NCBI RefSeq assembly: GCF_964340395.1
Contig: NC_135564.1
Coordinates: 21,058,402 to 21,122,401 of the forward strand
Source of the DNA: Glandiceps talaboti
Taxonomy: Eukaryota > Hemichordata > Enteropneusta > Spengelidae
Direction of reading: 5' to 3'
Length of the DNA: 64,000 bases
Positions 35,345 to 47,749 of this stretch are shown here, one piece after another. The notes below the pieces were generated by a model. That model was not told the origin of the DNA. It did no database searches and saw only the letters and a list, made by a program, of their open reading frames with translations. Every line of letters begins with the position of its first letter. Position 1 is the first letter of the stretch. The translations under genes were made by a program, and so were the position numbers.

Positions 35345-38300
35345 CACTAGTTGCCATGTCACTAGACGTCTTCGCTACAGTGGTTGCAGTTGCTCTTGTT
35401 GCAGTAATTGACATTGCTGTCTCCTCAACTGTCAATGAGACTATAGAACTTGTGGGTGTTGAAGCTGTTGATTTTTCGATTGTTGTTGATGTAATGCTGG
35501 AAACTGTGTGCGCTGTCTGCCTTGTTATATCACTTGTCAGTTCAGTAGGTGATGTGTCGACGGTTACAGTTGGAGATGCTGACGATTCTAATGTGGCTAT
35601 AATTTCATCAGAAGTGGAAGCCGATGATATCGTCCGAGTTGTTATATCAGTTGTCTGTTCAGTAGGTGATGTGTCGACAGTTACTGTTGGAGATGTAATC
35701 GATTCTACCGTGGTTATTACATCTTCAGTAGTAGAAGCTGATAACATTGTTTGGGTTGTTATATCAGTGGTGTGTTCGGTAGATGATATGTCGACAGTTG
35801 CTGGAGATGTAGCCGTGGTGACCACTTCTTCAGTAGTGGAAGCTGATTCTATTGTCTGAGTTGTTACATCAGTTGTCTGTTCAGTAGGTGATGTGTCGAC
35901 AGTTACTGTTGGAGATGTAATCGATTCTACCGTGGTTATTACATCTTCAGTAGTAGAAGCTGATAACATTGTTTGTGTTGTTATATCAGTAGTGTGTTCG
36001 GTAGATGATATGTCGACAGCTGCTGGAGATGTAGCCGTGGTGACCACTTTTTCAGTAGTGGAAGCTGATTCTATTGTCTGAGTTGTTACATCAGTTGTCT
36101 GGTCAGTAGGTGATGTGTCGACAGTTACTGTTGGAGATGTAATCGATTCTACCGTGGTTATTACATCTTCAGTAGTAGAAGCTGATAACATTGTTTGGGT
36201 TGTTATATCAGTTGTTTCTTCAGTGGGTGATGTGTGGACAGTTGGCGTGGGCGATGTAGTCGATACTAACGTGGTGATTACTTCTTCAGTAGTGGACGCT
36301 GATACTGTTACCTGCGATGTTATATCAGTTGTCTGTTCAGTAGGGGATGTGATGATATTTGACGTTAGAGATGTCGTCGATTCTATAGTGGTTATTGCTT
36401 CTTCAGTAAGGGAAGATAATTCTATTGTTTGGGTTGTTATATCAGTGGTGTGTTCGGTAGATGATATGTCGACAGTTGCTGGAGATGTAGCCGTGGTGAC
36501 CACTTCTTCAGTAGTGGAAGCTGATTCCATTGTCTGAGTTGTTACATCAGTTGTCTGTTCAGTAGGTGATGTGTCGACAGTTACTGTTGGAGATGTAATC
36601 GATTCTACCGTGGTTATTACATCTTCAGTAGTAGAAGCTGATAACATTGTTTGGGTTGTTATATCAGTGGTGTGTTCGGTAGATGATATGTCGACAGTTG
36701 CTGGAGATGTAGCCGTGGTGACCACTTCTTCAGTAGTGGAAGCTGATTCTATTGTCTGAGTTGTTACATCAGTTGTCTGTTCAGTAGGTGATGTGTCGAC
36801 AGTTACTGTTGGAGATGTAATCGATTCTACCGTGGTTATTACATCTTCAGTAGTAGAAGCTGATAACATTGTTTGGGTTGTTATATCAGTGGTGTGTTCG
36901 GTAGATGATATGTCGACAGTTGCTGGAGATGTAGCCGTGGTGACCACTTCTTCAGGAGTGGAAGCTGATTCTGTTGTCTGAGTTGTTACATCAGTTGTCT
37001 GGTCAGTAGGTGATGTGTCGACAGTTACTGTTGGAGATGTAATCGATTCTACCGTGGTTATTACATCTTCAGTAGTAGAAGCTGATAGCATTGTTTGTGT
37101 TGTTATATCAGTGGTGTGTTCGGTAGATGATATGTCGACAGTTGCTGGAGATGTAGCCGTGGTGACCACTTCTTCAGTAGTGGAAGCTGATTCTATTGTC
37201 TGAGTTGTTACATCAGTTGTCTGTTCAGTAGGTGATGTGTCGACAGTTACTGTTGGATATGTAATCGATTTTACCGTGGTTATTACATCTTCAGTAGTAG
37301 AAGATGATAGCATTGTTTGGGTTGTTACATCAGTGGTGTGTTCAGTAGATAATATGTCGACAGTTGCTGGAGATGTAGCCGTGGTGACCACTTCTTCAGT
37401 AGTGGAAGCTGATTCTATTGTCTGAGTTGTTACACCAGTTGTCTGTTCAGTAGGTGATGTGTCGACAGTTACTGTTGGAGATGTAATCGATTCTACCGTG
37501 GTTATTACATCTTTAGTAGTAGAAGCTGATAACATTGTTTGGGTTGTTATATCAGTGGTGTGTTCGGTAGATGATATGTCGACAGTTGCTGGAGATGTAG
37601 CCGTGGTGACCACTTCTTCGGTAGTGGAAGCTGATTCTATTGTCTGAGTTGTTACATCATTTGTCTGTTCAGTAGGTGATGTGTCGACAGTTACTGTTGG
37701 AGATGTAATCGATTCTACCGTGGTTATTACATCTTCAGTAGTAGAAGCTGATAACATTGTTTGTGTTGTTATATCAGTAGTGTGTTCGGTAGATGATATG
37801 TCGACAGCTGCTGGAGATGTAGCCGTGGTGACCACTTTTTCAGTAGTGGAAGCTGATTCTATTGTCTGAGTTGTTACATCAGTTGTCTGGTCAGTAGGTG
37901 ATGTGTCGACAGTTACTGTTGGAGATGTAATCGATTCTACCGTGGTTATTACATCTTCAGTAGTAGAAGCTGATAACATTGTTTGGGTTGTTATATCAGT
38001 TGTTTCTTCAGTGGGTGATGTGTGGACAGTTGGCGTGGGCGATGTAGTCGATACTAACGTGGTGATTACTTCTTCAGTAGTGGACGCTGATACTGTTACC
38101 TGCGATGTTATATCAGTTGTCTGTTCAGTAGGGGATGTGATGATATTTGACGTTAGAGATGTAGTCGATTCTATAGTGGTTATTGCTTCTTCAGTAAGGG
38201 AAGATAATTCTATTGTTTGGGTTGTTATATCAGTGGTGTGTTCGGTAGATGATATGTCGACAGTTGCTGGAGATGTAGCCGTGGTGACCACTTCTTCAGT

Positions 38301-39784
38301 AGTGGAAGCTGATTCCATTGTCTGAGTTGTTACATCAGTTGTCTGTTCAGTAGGTGATGTGTCGACAGTTACTGTTGGAGATGTAATCGATTCTACCGTG
38401 GTTATTACATCTTCAGTAGTAGAAGCTGATAACATTGTTTGGGTTGTTATATCAGTGGTGTGTTCGGTAGATGATATGTCGACAGTTGCTGGAGATGTAG
38501 CCGTGGTGACCACTTCTTCAGGAGTGGAAGCTGATTCTGTTGTCTGAGTTGTTACATCAGTTGTCTGGTCAGTAGGTGATGTGTCGACAGTTACTGTTGG
38601 AGATGTAATCGATTCTACCGTGGTTATTACATCTTCAGTAGTTGAAGCTGATAGCATTGTTTGTGTTGTTATATCAGTGGTGTGTTCGGTAGATGATATG
38701 TCGACAGTTGCTGGAGATGTAGCCGTGGTGACCACTTCTTCAGTAGTGGAAGCTGATTCTATTGTCTGAGTTGTTACATCAGTTGTCTGTTCAGTAGGTG
38801 ATGTGTCGACAGTTACTGTTGGAGATGTAATCGATTCTACCGTGGTTATTACATCTTCAGTAGTAGAAGCTGATAACATTGTTTGGGTTGTTATATCAGT
38901 GGTGTGTTCGGTAGATGATATGTCGACAGTTGCTGGAGATGTAGCCGTGGTGACCACTTCTTCGGTAGTGGAAGCTGATTCTATTGTCTGAGTTGTTACA
39001 TCATTTGTCTGTTCAGTAGGTGATGTGTCGACAGTTACTGTTGGAGATGTAATCGATTCTACCGTGGTTATTACATCTTCAGTAGTAGAAGCTGATAACA
39101 TTGTTTGGGTTGTTATATCAGTGGTGTGTTCGGTAGATGATATGTCGACAGTTGCTGGAGATGTAGCCGTGGTGATCACTTCTTCAGTAGTGGAAGCTGA
39201 TTCTATTGTCTGAGTTGTTACATCAGTTGTCTGTTCAGTAGGTGATGTGTCGACAGTTACTGTTGGAGATGTAATCGATTCTACCGTGGTTATTACATCT
39301 TCAGTAGTAGAAGCTGATAACATTGTTTGGGTTGTTATATCAGTTGTTTCTTCAGTGGGTGATGTGTGGACAGTTGTCGTGGGCGATGTAGTCGATACTA
39401 ACGTGGTGATTACTTCTTCAGTAGTGGACGCTGATACTGTTACCTGCGATGTTATATCAGTTGTCTGTTCAGTAGGGGATGTGATGATATTTGACGTTAG
39501 AGATGTAGTCGATTCTATAGTGGTTATTGCTTCTTCAGTAGTGGAAGATAATTCTATTGTTTGGGTTGTTATATCAGTTGTTTGTTCAGTAGGTGATGTG
39601 TGTACCGTTGTTGTTGGAGATGTAGTTGTTTCTTCATCACTTGTTGATAAGTAGGTTGTAGTGGGACTTTCTGTTGATTCTTCTGTCGTTTCTACTTCAG
39701 TGGTTGTTATAAATGTTGTTTCCTCCTCTGTTGTTGTGTCAAAAGTAGTATATTCTCCAGTTGTTGTTTCCATAATCGGCAGAA
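35345..39784 (-). CDS. Module M3 mucin exon (1,480 codons, 74-aa repeats)
   Basis: A single 4,440-bp open exon, CACAG acceptor, GTAAGC donor, phase 1-1. It opens I-L-P-I-M-E-T-T-T with T-T-T-E-E blocks like M2 (type A) and closes with ~100 residues almost identical to M5 (type B). The middle is about 15 copies of a 222-bp/74-aa unit alternating T-S-P-T-V-T-V-D-T-S-P-T-E-Q and S-P-A-T-V-D-I-S-S-T-E-H halves. Variant units with L-T-S-N-I-I-T-S-P recur, and a ~1,788-bp block (36.1-37.9 kb) is repeated at 37.9-39.7 kb. Thr/Ser exceed half of residues and there is no Cys. Predicted long O-glycosylated rod. Antisense ORFs of 62 or 140 codons are repeat shadows. Confidence 0.9.
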
Positions 39785-40268
39785 CTGTGTGGGTAAAAGC
39801 AAGATAACAACTGAATTCATGTTTGTTAGGGCAATGACATATTTCTTTATTTATTGCGACTGTAACAGTTGTAAAATTATAGAAGCTTTTGTCAAAGCAC
39901 TGTTCAGTATTCTGCGTGTTTTAACATCTAGGAAATTTTCTTGAAGGTGCTCTATAACCTTCTTTTGTGTGTCCACATGTGCCACTGAAATGTCTATATT
40001 GCAAGTCTGGGATTCATTGATTACCTATCCACTATTGGTTGTATAAAAATGCTGTCCAAGATGAGATGACGGACAGCTATGTGGCATTTATTGTCTTGTT
40101 TTTTCCCAATATGTTCCAATTCTACTAAAATTATTATGACTTCAATCATAACATATTCATGTCCTCGTCAATGATTGGCATGGGTGAATGAAGGCAGTAT
40201 CGATAAGTGACTACACTAAGTCTTTTCTTTAATGTCGAATTGTTTCGTTAATGATTTCATATACTTAC
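39785..40268 (-). other. Intron, FTP-b to mucin (M3)
   Basis: No gene; related to the M2 intron 51482-52010. Confidence 0.6.
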
Positions 40269-40469
40269 TGGTTCCACACACTACAACTTCACACAGAGTC
40301 AGAACTTTGTCATCTCCAGGCAGACGTATTATGACGAAATTTCCTTGGATTCCACTACAATTAAATGTGGACGTTTCTGCCACTGAAGAAATGACACCAC
40401 ATTCTGTTTCCCCCTGGCTGGTATCATCATCTGTAGCTATAAAGACTTGTGCACCGACCAAACGTTGAC
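40269..40469 (-). CDS. Module M3 FTP exon b (type A)
   Basis: 67 codons starting Q-R-L-V-G-A-Q-V-F-I-A-T-D-D-D-T, with four cysteines and the L-T-L-C-E-V-V-V-C-G end. It belongs with M1/M2, not M4-M6. Acceptor ACTCAG, donor GTAAGT, phase 1-1. Joined to exon a it gives N-T-H-G-Q-R-L, one residue shorter between the two arginines than in type B. Confidence 0.88.
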
Positions 40470-42305
40470 CTGAGTATCAACAGTAAATTCATTTTAACAT
40501 AATTCATCCAATCATTCATATTATCCACTTCTCCTATAACATCTCTATCATATTGTATTCAAGAAGCATTATCTCTCTAAACATTATAAATGGTGGAGGC
40601 GATTAAAAGAAATTTGAAATGTACTTTGTACGATATTAATCATAAAAGTCTTCGTAGAGGACATAGACCCCTGGAATACTTAACTTTTGTGTGACTAATG
40701 GTTGGATTTCTTTTGTTAAACTTTGACTCAGCAGGTAAAGTTCAGGGTCAAATATACATTCACTAAATATGAAGGCCATATCTGATAAGTATTGTGATAG
40801 AAAGGCATATACTTGAATGCAGTGCCAGTGTCTTATGTTCTTGAAGTACATTGATGATTTTTATACCAAATATTGTCATGGTTTAGTAAGAAATGACAAA
40901 AGCAGTAACATGATGTATGCTGTGTGTGTAAATGTGTATGTGCTCTGTCTGCATGTGTGCATGTACCTGGTTCTGTATCATCACCTTTGACCAACATTTG
41001 CAACGAATTGATCACATATAAGAGTTAGTGTAGCTTGTAAGATAGAGACATTCCTGCCACACTATCAATCAGCACTCATCGTCTGTACTAGTATATTACG
41101 TTGGAATGTGCCTGCTAGATCACCTATTTGAACACAACGATATCTGATTTTCTGCAACCCAGTCTGGGTGCTTATGTTGGGTATTGGGTAGATTAGTACA
41201 GTCATGGTTAAGAACCCTGATAGTGATGAACAACACGACGTATTCCACTCTAACAAAAGTACCACAAGTGAACAAATGGTAAGTTATGCAAGAAATACAA
41301 GGCTTACATTTGCTAAATAAGCTTAAAGGTCATGGTGATGGGAAATGGTCACGGGCCTAAAAGTGTTGCCCTTGATAATACAGTAGATACTAAATGAAGT
41401 CTCCATATCGTGTATGTTTTCAAAGAAAATCCAAACCCATTCAGTAAAATGCGCATGAAAAATAATGATTGTATATATTTATCGTCTTGCGTATTACATG
41501 AAAACATTTTTTAAACACAACAAAGTGTCTGTGCTATTCAACCAATACTTTGATTTTGATAATACTTTTGAACCTGATATTATGGGGTTGACAATTGAAT
41601 GGAGTCTCCATTTATTGTAATTTTGAAGTTCTGCTGTAACTATTTGTTTGTAACTACAAATACGACCGTCATTCAGAAACATTTACTTATGTCGCAAAAC
41701 AAAGTGATGTGGATGTATCTCACTCATCTTCCTTCTAATCGAGGTTAATGAGGATAACAAACAATGCTCCCAGTAGCGTGTTGGTTAGCGCACAGGATTA
41801 GCAGTCGGGTGGTCACGGGTTCGAATCCCACTGGAAACAGGGGATTTTTCTGTGACCGACCCAAACCCATGGTGAGTGTTCTACAGACTCGATGGGTATT
41901 TGGGGGACTCCTGGAGTAATGACTCGAAAAGTCGGGGACGATTAGTCACATGGAGCCCCGCAGGTGCTATGTTTGCCGGGCCTGGGTGACTCTGGGATAG
42001 CCTGTGGACTGACTGGGAAAGCCTTGACAGTTCCACAGCAACATGATATACAGCATGCAATATAGCCCTGCCACGTAGTCCCAAACCCGAATGGATCACT
42101 GCAGCATTTGTGTTTGTTTGTTTGTGTGTTTGTGCATAACAGAAACATCGCTGGGAGGAATTCCCAGAACAAAAATGTAAAACAATGCACCGAGTATTAG
42201 TGTGTGAAACTAATTTAATAGCACACTAGTATCTATAATAAATCACTCTCAATCAAGCAATTTCAGATTCCGTACCTAAATTTAATAAAATAATTTAACA
42301 CTTAC
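40470..42305 (-). other. Intron inside FTP domain (M3)
   Basis: 1.8 kb against about 150 bp in type B modules. It carries the SINE and an 18-nt exon-like block (see findings). Otherwise parallels 52212-53626. Confidence 0.7.
41768..42179 (+). mobile_element. tRNA-derived SINE with target duplication
   Basis: The head resembles a tRNA gene: an A-box-like TAGCGTGTTGGTTAGCGCAC and a clean B box GGTTCGAATCCC about 33 bp downstream, with acceptor-like TCCCAGT/ACTGGAA pairing. The anticodon arm does not fold well. A ~340-bp unrelated body follows. AAACAATGC flanks both ends (41759-41767 and 42180-42188). The paralogous M2 intron has the unoccupied site near 53500 (AACAAAGCACCGAG), proving insertion after the M2/M3 split. 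Confidence 0.88.
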
Positions 42306-42515
42306 CATGTGTATTTCGATTTGTTATATTTAGTTCTTCTATATCATAAATACCGTCCAGCTGAACTTTCCACCAAGGGTTTGGCCCTCTCTCTGTATGC
42401 GAACAACTCCCTCCTCTATAACTGCTGTCGATGTTTCCATCATTTGCTCTACCAGGAGCTCCTCCATAATCGGTTGAACTTTGACCCGATGGTCTTCCTA
42501 TAGCTATACTGTTTG
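42306..42515 (-). CDS. Module M3 FTP exon a (type A)
   Basis: 70 codons: A-N-S-I-A-I-G-R-P-S-G-Q-S-S opening, His 40 in C-S-H-T, N-P-W-W-K-V-Q-L and Arg 67. Its G-N-I-D and E-E-L-N distinguish it from M2 (G-N-T-D, E-E-I-N). Acceptor CAAAG, donor GTAAGT, phase 1-1; follows the M2 linker. Confidence 0.88.
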
Positions 42516-43207
42516 CTTTGTTGAATAAATCAACACAACATTTTATGAACACTTATAACATGCTCGGTATATTAATAGAATTAAATCAGACATCCGCATT
42601 CACTTTCTATATACATATTTGATGGCAATGTAGTCTTGTAGTATTTTATATTTTGTTAATTAGTGGTTTATTATTTGTATAATTAATACTTTTATAGTCA
42701 GGGGAATGAACGATTATCACTTAAACAGCATTAACGTTGGTATGATTGTTTTACTAAGTGTTGGGCTATGTCATATTATTACATTGATACGTAGTGTATA
42801 TCAATTGATTGTTTTTTAATTTAAAATGTAAACAGTTCAAAAACATCGATCAGAATAATCCGTCATATTTACATTTGTTATGCAAATTTGGCCAAATGAG
42901 ATTTTGGACTATAAACATTGTAACTAACAGCCGGGGATGGGATATTTTCAAGTTGAGTTTAAAAACCTGAGCTCATGATCAGTGGTCATTTGAAGTCATT
43001 CTGTACTAAGAACATATAGCTGTCGAAAATTTTAGACGTTTTACATAAACGATGGTTTAATGACCCCGGACCTGTCTTTCTTAACTCGAATTGTTCATTA
43101 AATAATTCGTAAAAAGCAAACTAATATTAATTAAAGTGTCACATCTAAATGAGAACACTGACAGAATGACAACAATTTTCTTAACCGACATTTTAACAAT
43201 AACTCAC
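42516..43207 (-). other. Intron, M2 linker to M3 FTP-a
   Basis: No gene; almost base-for-base copy of 53837-54528. Confidence 0.7.
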
Positions 43208-43267
43208 CTAGAGTACACGGTACGTCAGGCTCACTCGTTGCCAAAAGAGGTTCAGTCGTTGTAGCCT
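43208..43267 (-). CDS. Module M2 linker exon (type A)
   Basis: 20 codons, E-A-T-T-T-E-P-L start and D-V-P-C-T-L end; TTTACAG acceptor, GTGAGT donor, phase 1-1. Differs from type B linkers in the middle but keeps length, T-T-T-E and P-C-T-L. Confidence 0.75.
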   Translation of the reverse strand, partial: RLQRLNLFWQRVSLTYRVL

Positions 43268-43438
43268 CTGTAAATAAAATACATGAATTGAGTTCAATAA
43301 AGGAATGTGTTTGTAAGAAGTGTGTGTACGAGAATTTAACGTCAACCCATTAGTTTTAAAGAAAAAGGTATTGAATATACATGTGTCACTGTACTGATAC
43401 TGTGCTTTCGCAATAGTCTGAACATGATAGCAAATTAC

Positions 43439-43624
43439 CTGTGCATGTTGCATTTAGTTCTCCTTCCCATGTTCCATTCAAGCATATCATAGTAGAATCA
43501 CCATTCAATGTGTAGTAAGAAGGAACACAAGTTATCTGAAGTATTGTACCATTTACGACTGGAAAATGAACGTTTTCAGCTCCAATCTGAAGATGATTTG
43601 GTATAATTGGCTCAATACATGCAC
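43439..43624 (-). CDS. Module M2 CCP3 (sushi) exon (type A)
   Basis: 62-codon, four-cysteine sushi domain with N-G-T-W-E-G-E and N-A-T sequon. Relative to type B it reads I-I-P-N-H-L and A-E-N-V-H-F. Donor GTAATT, acceptor TTCAG. Confidence 0.9.
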
Positions 43625-44339
43625 CTGAAAAAAAGAAAATATATGAAATATATGAGTTGCTTCAAACTCCATACCATAGTATCATGTGACACTTCTTGAC
43701 CTTATAGATTTTTCGATAGATAAATAGTTTCGTTTATAAATTTGTATGAGGTAAGTAACAGCAAATATCCATTTGTGAATTCGAAGAAGTGTTGTCATCA
43801 TATATGGCACTATAATTATTACCACTGACACAGTCCTACAACGCAGTGCCATTCTCAACTGCCTGAAGAGCTAATGATGACACGAGTGTAAGTGCAAGTC
43901 TGTCGTACTGAGGGTATTTGAACGGGCGCTTGAACTGTATTCTGCAGTCGTAGACAACACTGCAAGCACGGCTACAAATACCAAAGAGTAACCACGGTGT
44001 TTCTGAAATGGCATGTGGTTATGTTAACATAATACATGTTATACAAAACAACAAAGTGCCGTTAAAATCATATTTTACGATACCACGAATTCTTGTGTAA
44101 AGAACGATCGTGCCCTCATTTACATACAATTCATAAGCTGGTATGCAGTAATATCTTCGGTATTGCACTACACTGCAAATACCACAATTATAGTCACACA
44201 CAGTACAAGTAATTACTTGTACATCTGTAATAGTTTGAATATTCAATCATATTCAATCACACTTAATACTACAAATACTGTACTACTTGCTCAGTCAACA
44301 AGGTTCGTCATCTATGATAGATATAAAATCACAACTTAC
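43625..44339 (-). other. Intron, CCP2 to CCP3 (M2)
   Basis: No gene recognised; paralogue of 54945-55620, which lacks ~40 bp near its CCP2 end. Confidence 0.6.
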
Positions 44340-44561
44340 TTGGTAGAGCACAAACCGGTAGAGGATTATCCCATGCATGACCAGTATTATTGCAACTGAG
44401 TTCTGTGATGACGTCACAGGTAATAATTGGTTCACCATGAAGGATATATCCATCATTACATTCAAATGTCAACTTTTCACCAATGGTTGCAGGAAATATA
44501 ACAGATGATGTCTGAATCCCATTCACAGGTTCACCAGGGTTGTCACATTTAACCATCCCAC
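44340..44561 (-). CDS. Module M2 CCP2 (sushi) exon (type A)
   Basis: 74-codon sushi domain: V-K-C-D-N-P-G-E-P start, F-E-C-N-D-G-Y, extra Cys in L-S-C-N-N-T-G and W-D-N-P-L-P-V-C end. Acceptor TGTAG, donor GTAAGT, phase 1-1. Confidence 0.9.
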
Positions 44562-44938
44562 CTACAGTTAGTTAAAAGATATCAGGTGGTATATCTCCAT
44601 TTTAACACTATTAGTAATAACACCAATTTTAGATATCCGAAGAACAGTAGACGGAGTCTTTATCACATTCTTTCTACTTAAAAGCTACATTTTGACATGT
44701 GCAATACACTACAGTTATGCTGGGAGTGTTAATCAAATAATATCTGAATTTGTTTCAAAATTGTTTCAAACCGAAGACCTGATAAACTAATTCGGTGAGA
44801 CTTTCATGCGATATGAGACACTGTGAAATACAAGATCTAGATCACAGTACGAAGATTGCACTGCTTAAAGTAAACTTAGTCTTAAAAGTTCTTGTTTCTG
44901 TAGAATATGATTTTTTCAGTTTAAATAATGGCAAAAAA

Positions 44939-44974
<36 letters not shown>

Positions 44975-46150
44975 ACGTGGCTGTCTGTCTGCCTGTCTAT
45001 CTTTCTCTGTCTGTGTCATCGTTTTCTCAAACACGAATCTCTGTGTATATATTACTTAGGGTAATGACTAGAACTGATAAGGTTTTGGTAAGTATTTCAT
45101 GAATATTAGTTAGCTATTTACAAAACTAACGGTTTTCGGTAATTAGGCTGTACCTTGAGACTGCATGTTTCAATAGGGTACATAAATTGGTGATATCAAG
45201 GTGCAATTGTCATAAAATGGTTGTAGTTTTAATGGCACATTTGCATAATTAAATATTTTCAGTAATTAGTCTATACGTTAAGAGTGCACACTTCAAATTA
45301 AATATAATGGGGTACATACTTCAAACATAAGAAATGGCACTTGTCCTGAAAAGCGTGTTGATGTAGCTTGTAGTTTTAATGAGTCATTTGCATAATTAAG
45401 GATGTTCAGTAATTAGGCTATACATGAAGAGTGCAAGCTTCAAGTTACATACGTCCATTCATGATACCAGGGACCAGGGTACATATGTCTATACTACGTA
45501 CTGATGTAACACTTAGTTGTAATGATTAATTTGCATAATTAATGATTTTCAGTAATTAGGTTGAAACTGTAGACTACTAATCGCACATGCTCTTAAAAGC
45601 TTGATGTAGTTTTTACTTGTAATGACTCATTTACATAATCAATGGTTTTAGTAATTAGTCAATAAAATGTAGTACATACTTCAAACATAACTAATTGCAT
45701 ATGTTCATTCCAACAGTTATTGTGTGTAGGAACGAAAATCTAAAACCTTGAAATCTTTAAACAGTTTAAATCTGGTATCTTTTATTAATGCAAGAAGATG
45801 CTCAAGAGTCGGGGGCTTAAACTAGGGTCGGTCAGGTGCAAACATGCATTTTTTTCATATAGCTTAATTAAAACACATTGGACAATATAAACAGCTAATT
45901 ACACAGCATGACGTCCTCATACGGTTATTACTCTCTCGAATGTTTACTATTTAACAGAAATAGCTTTATTTCATGCTAGGCATGCTTACTATAAGATTAT
46001 GTTTTTTTTAATGCAATAGTTCAGTGACCAAGACTTCGACGCCAAATCGCTCTAAACGAAATTCTATTTTCGTACTTGTTATTCATGCATTATCGCTCAC
46101 ACAGAACTTGGTTTGGCTGGTATTTTAACATACAGATAAAGATAGTTTAC
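44562..46150 (-). other. Intron, CTLD to CCP2 (M2)
   Basis: 1.6 kb. Holds a (TG)n tract (44942-44969) and a degenerate ~145-bp repeat at 45100-45720 (separate entry). No gene seen. Confidence 0.7.
45100..45720. repeat. ~145-bp degenerate tandem repeat with octamer motifs
   Basis: Four to five diverged units, each with CATTTGCATAATTAA followed ~12 bp later by CAGTAATTAGGCTATAC. Intact ATTTGCAT octamers are at 45239, 45386 and 45529; the next unit is mutated. The same series exists in M1. Confidence 0.75.
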
Positions 46151-46570
46151 CTCTTTCACATAATACAAATCGTTTCCTGTCACAATCAGAATCAACCATG
46201 TTATAGTCTATTTTCAGACCCTGTCCTCTTTTCAGCAGTCCACAATTCTGGATTTGTCCACCATTTGGTTCACCACTGTACCACATGTTATTATATGTCC
46301 ATCCATGACCAGATAGCCACTTCCAGTTTCCCTCCGATTGAAGATCATTTGCCCCTACCCAGTAACGCCAGCGTCCATAGTTAGAATTCTTTAACATGCC
46401 CTTCACAAAGTTATGTTCACCCAATGTTTCTAGTGTTGTAAGGTAGTATCCATGTATTTGACAATAATCAGCAGCATCACGGAAATTAAATCTTCTTGAA
46501 CCAGTACCAGCAAGTGGAGAATAGTAACAGGAACCATCATACGAGTATTCATAGGGTTCTGGTTTACATA
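46151..46570 (-). CDS. Module M2 C-type lectin domain exon (type A)
   Basis: 140 codons, six residues shorter than type B CTLDs because the loop before E-P-N is trimmed (W-Y-S-G-E-P-N). Six cysteines, Y-W-V-G-A-N-D core, M-V-D-S-D-C for W-N-D, end V-L-C-E-R-G. The frame is open throughout even though no ATG lies in its 5' third. Acceptor CACCAG, donor GTAAAC, phase 1-1. Confidence 0.92.
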
Positions 46571-47749
46571 CTGGTGTGTTTGCAAATATAGGAAAAATAA
46601 CAATAATTGTATCAGAATCATGCTACCCATGTTACGATACCGCTAAATGGTAATTTATAGATTTGATATTCTTCATGTACATTACCTTACATACTGTACA
46701 ACAACAGATTCACTCAATTGAAGTGTTGACGAAAAGAATGTTCAATAGTTCAAGCATACGTGCAAATGGGGATTAGGGGTGTACCATTTGATATCCGGGG
46801 GGGGGGGCTTGGAATATTTAGAGGAAAAAAGATGCCAAATGGATTTGCTTGAAAAAAATCCGGATATGAGTGGGTGATGGAAAAAAAAGATGGACCACTG
46901 CTGCTAGAAAAAATGCCTTGGCAGGGAAATGATGCACAGGTTCGAGTACATTGTTCAACCTGCTCGTACCTCTCCAACCAGGACACTTGTCAAATCATGA
47001 CAAACAGTTTCAAACACATGTCAGGGACCAGTCAGTTTCGTTAGCCTGTGGTACATATATATATTTGTTCTTGACTCTGTTTCTTTCATAAATGGTTTAA
47101 ATATTACTTCATGTAAGGGTTCAAACATAACTAAACATAAAATTATACATATAATACATGCATTACCTAGCTACCACACTACTTACAGAACATGCCATGT
47201 AAGTGTTTGGCTGTTTCACAATCAGTGCTTCACTCATCTTGCACTTTGGGGCAAAAGTGAACTTGAAGGTTTTGTAATGGTAATCTTCATACTATTGGAT
47301 AGTTTATAAAAGAACTTAATCTAAATTGTTCTAGCCTATTCAGTATGAATTTGTCAGAAGGGATGATATACTTCCTATTTCAGACACTACATGTATCGAC
47401 ACCACAACCCAAATTCAAGTTTCTATTGTACACTAGGTATGACCTCCTAAAGTGCTCTCACACATCAGTAACTTTACTGTACATGCATATCAATGCCCCT
47501 ATACCAATGTCACAGGCCCACGTTTATAACATGGAAAACTTATTTTAAAAAGTTATATTTACTTTAGCTTTTCGATGCTTGGCAATATATATCTCAGAGG
47601 CTATGAATAACCTAAAAATTGCCTAAATAGAAACACAAAAACTGCAGATCTGGAGGGGGGGGCTTGGACTCCATCACACTCACTCATTCGTTAAACCAAC
47701 AATAAGATTCACCAAAAATTCGTAAAAAAATTGAAAACCTTCTAGGACA

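Noticed and set aside
41768-41845. Functional tRNA gene
   Set aside because: A and B boxes are present but the anticodon arm does not pair, and the block is the head of a longer insert with target duplication, so it is a SINE.
44942-45064. Cys-Val repeat ORF at 44.8-45.06 kb
   Set aside because: (TG)n microsatellite read in frame.
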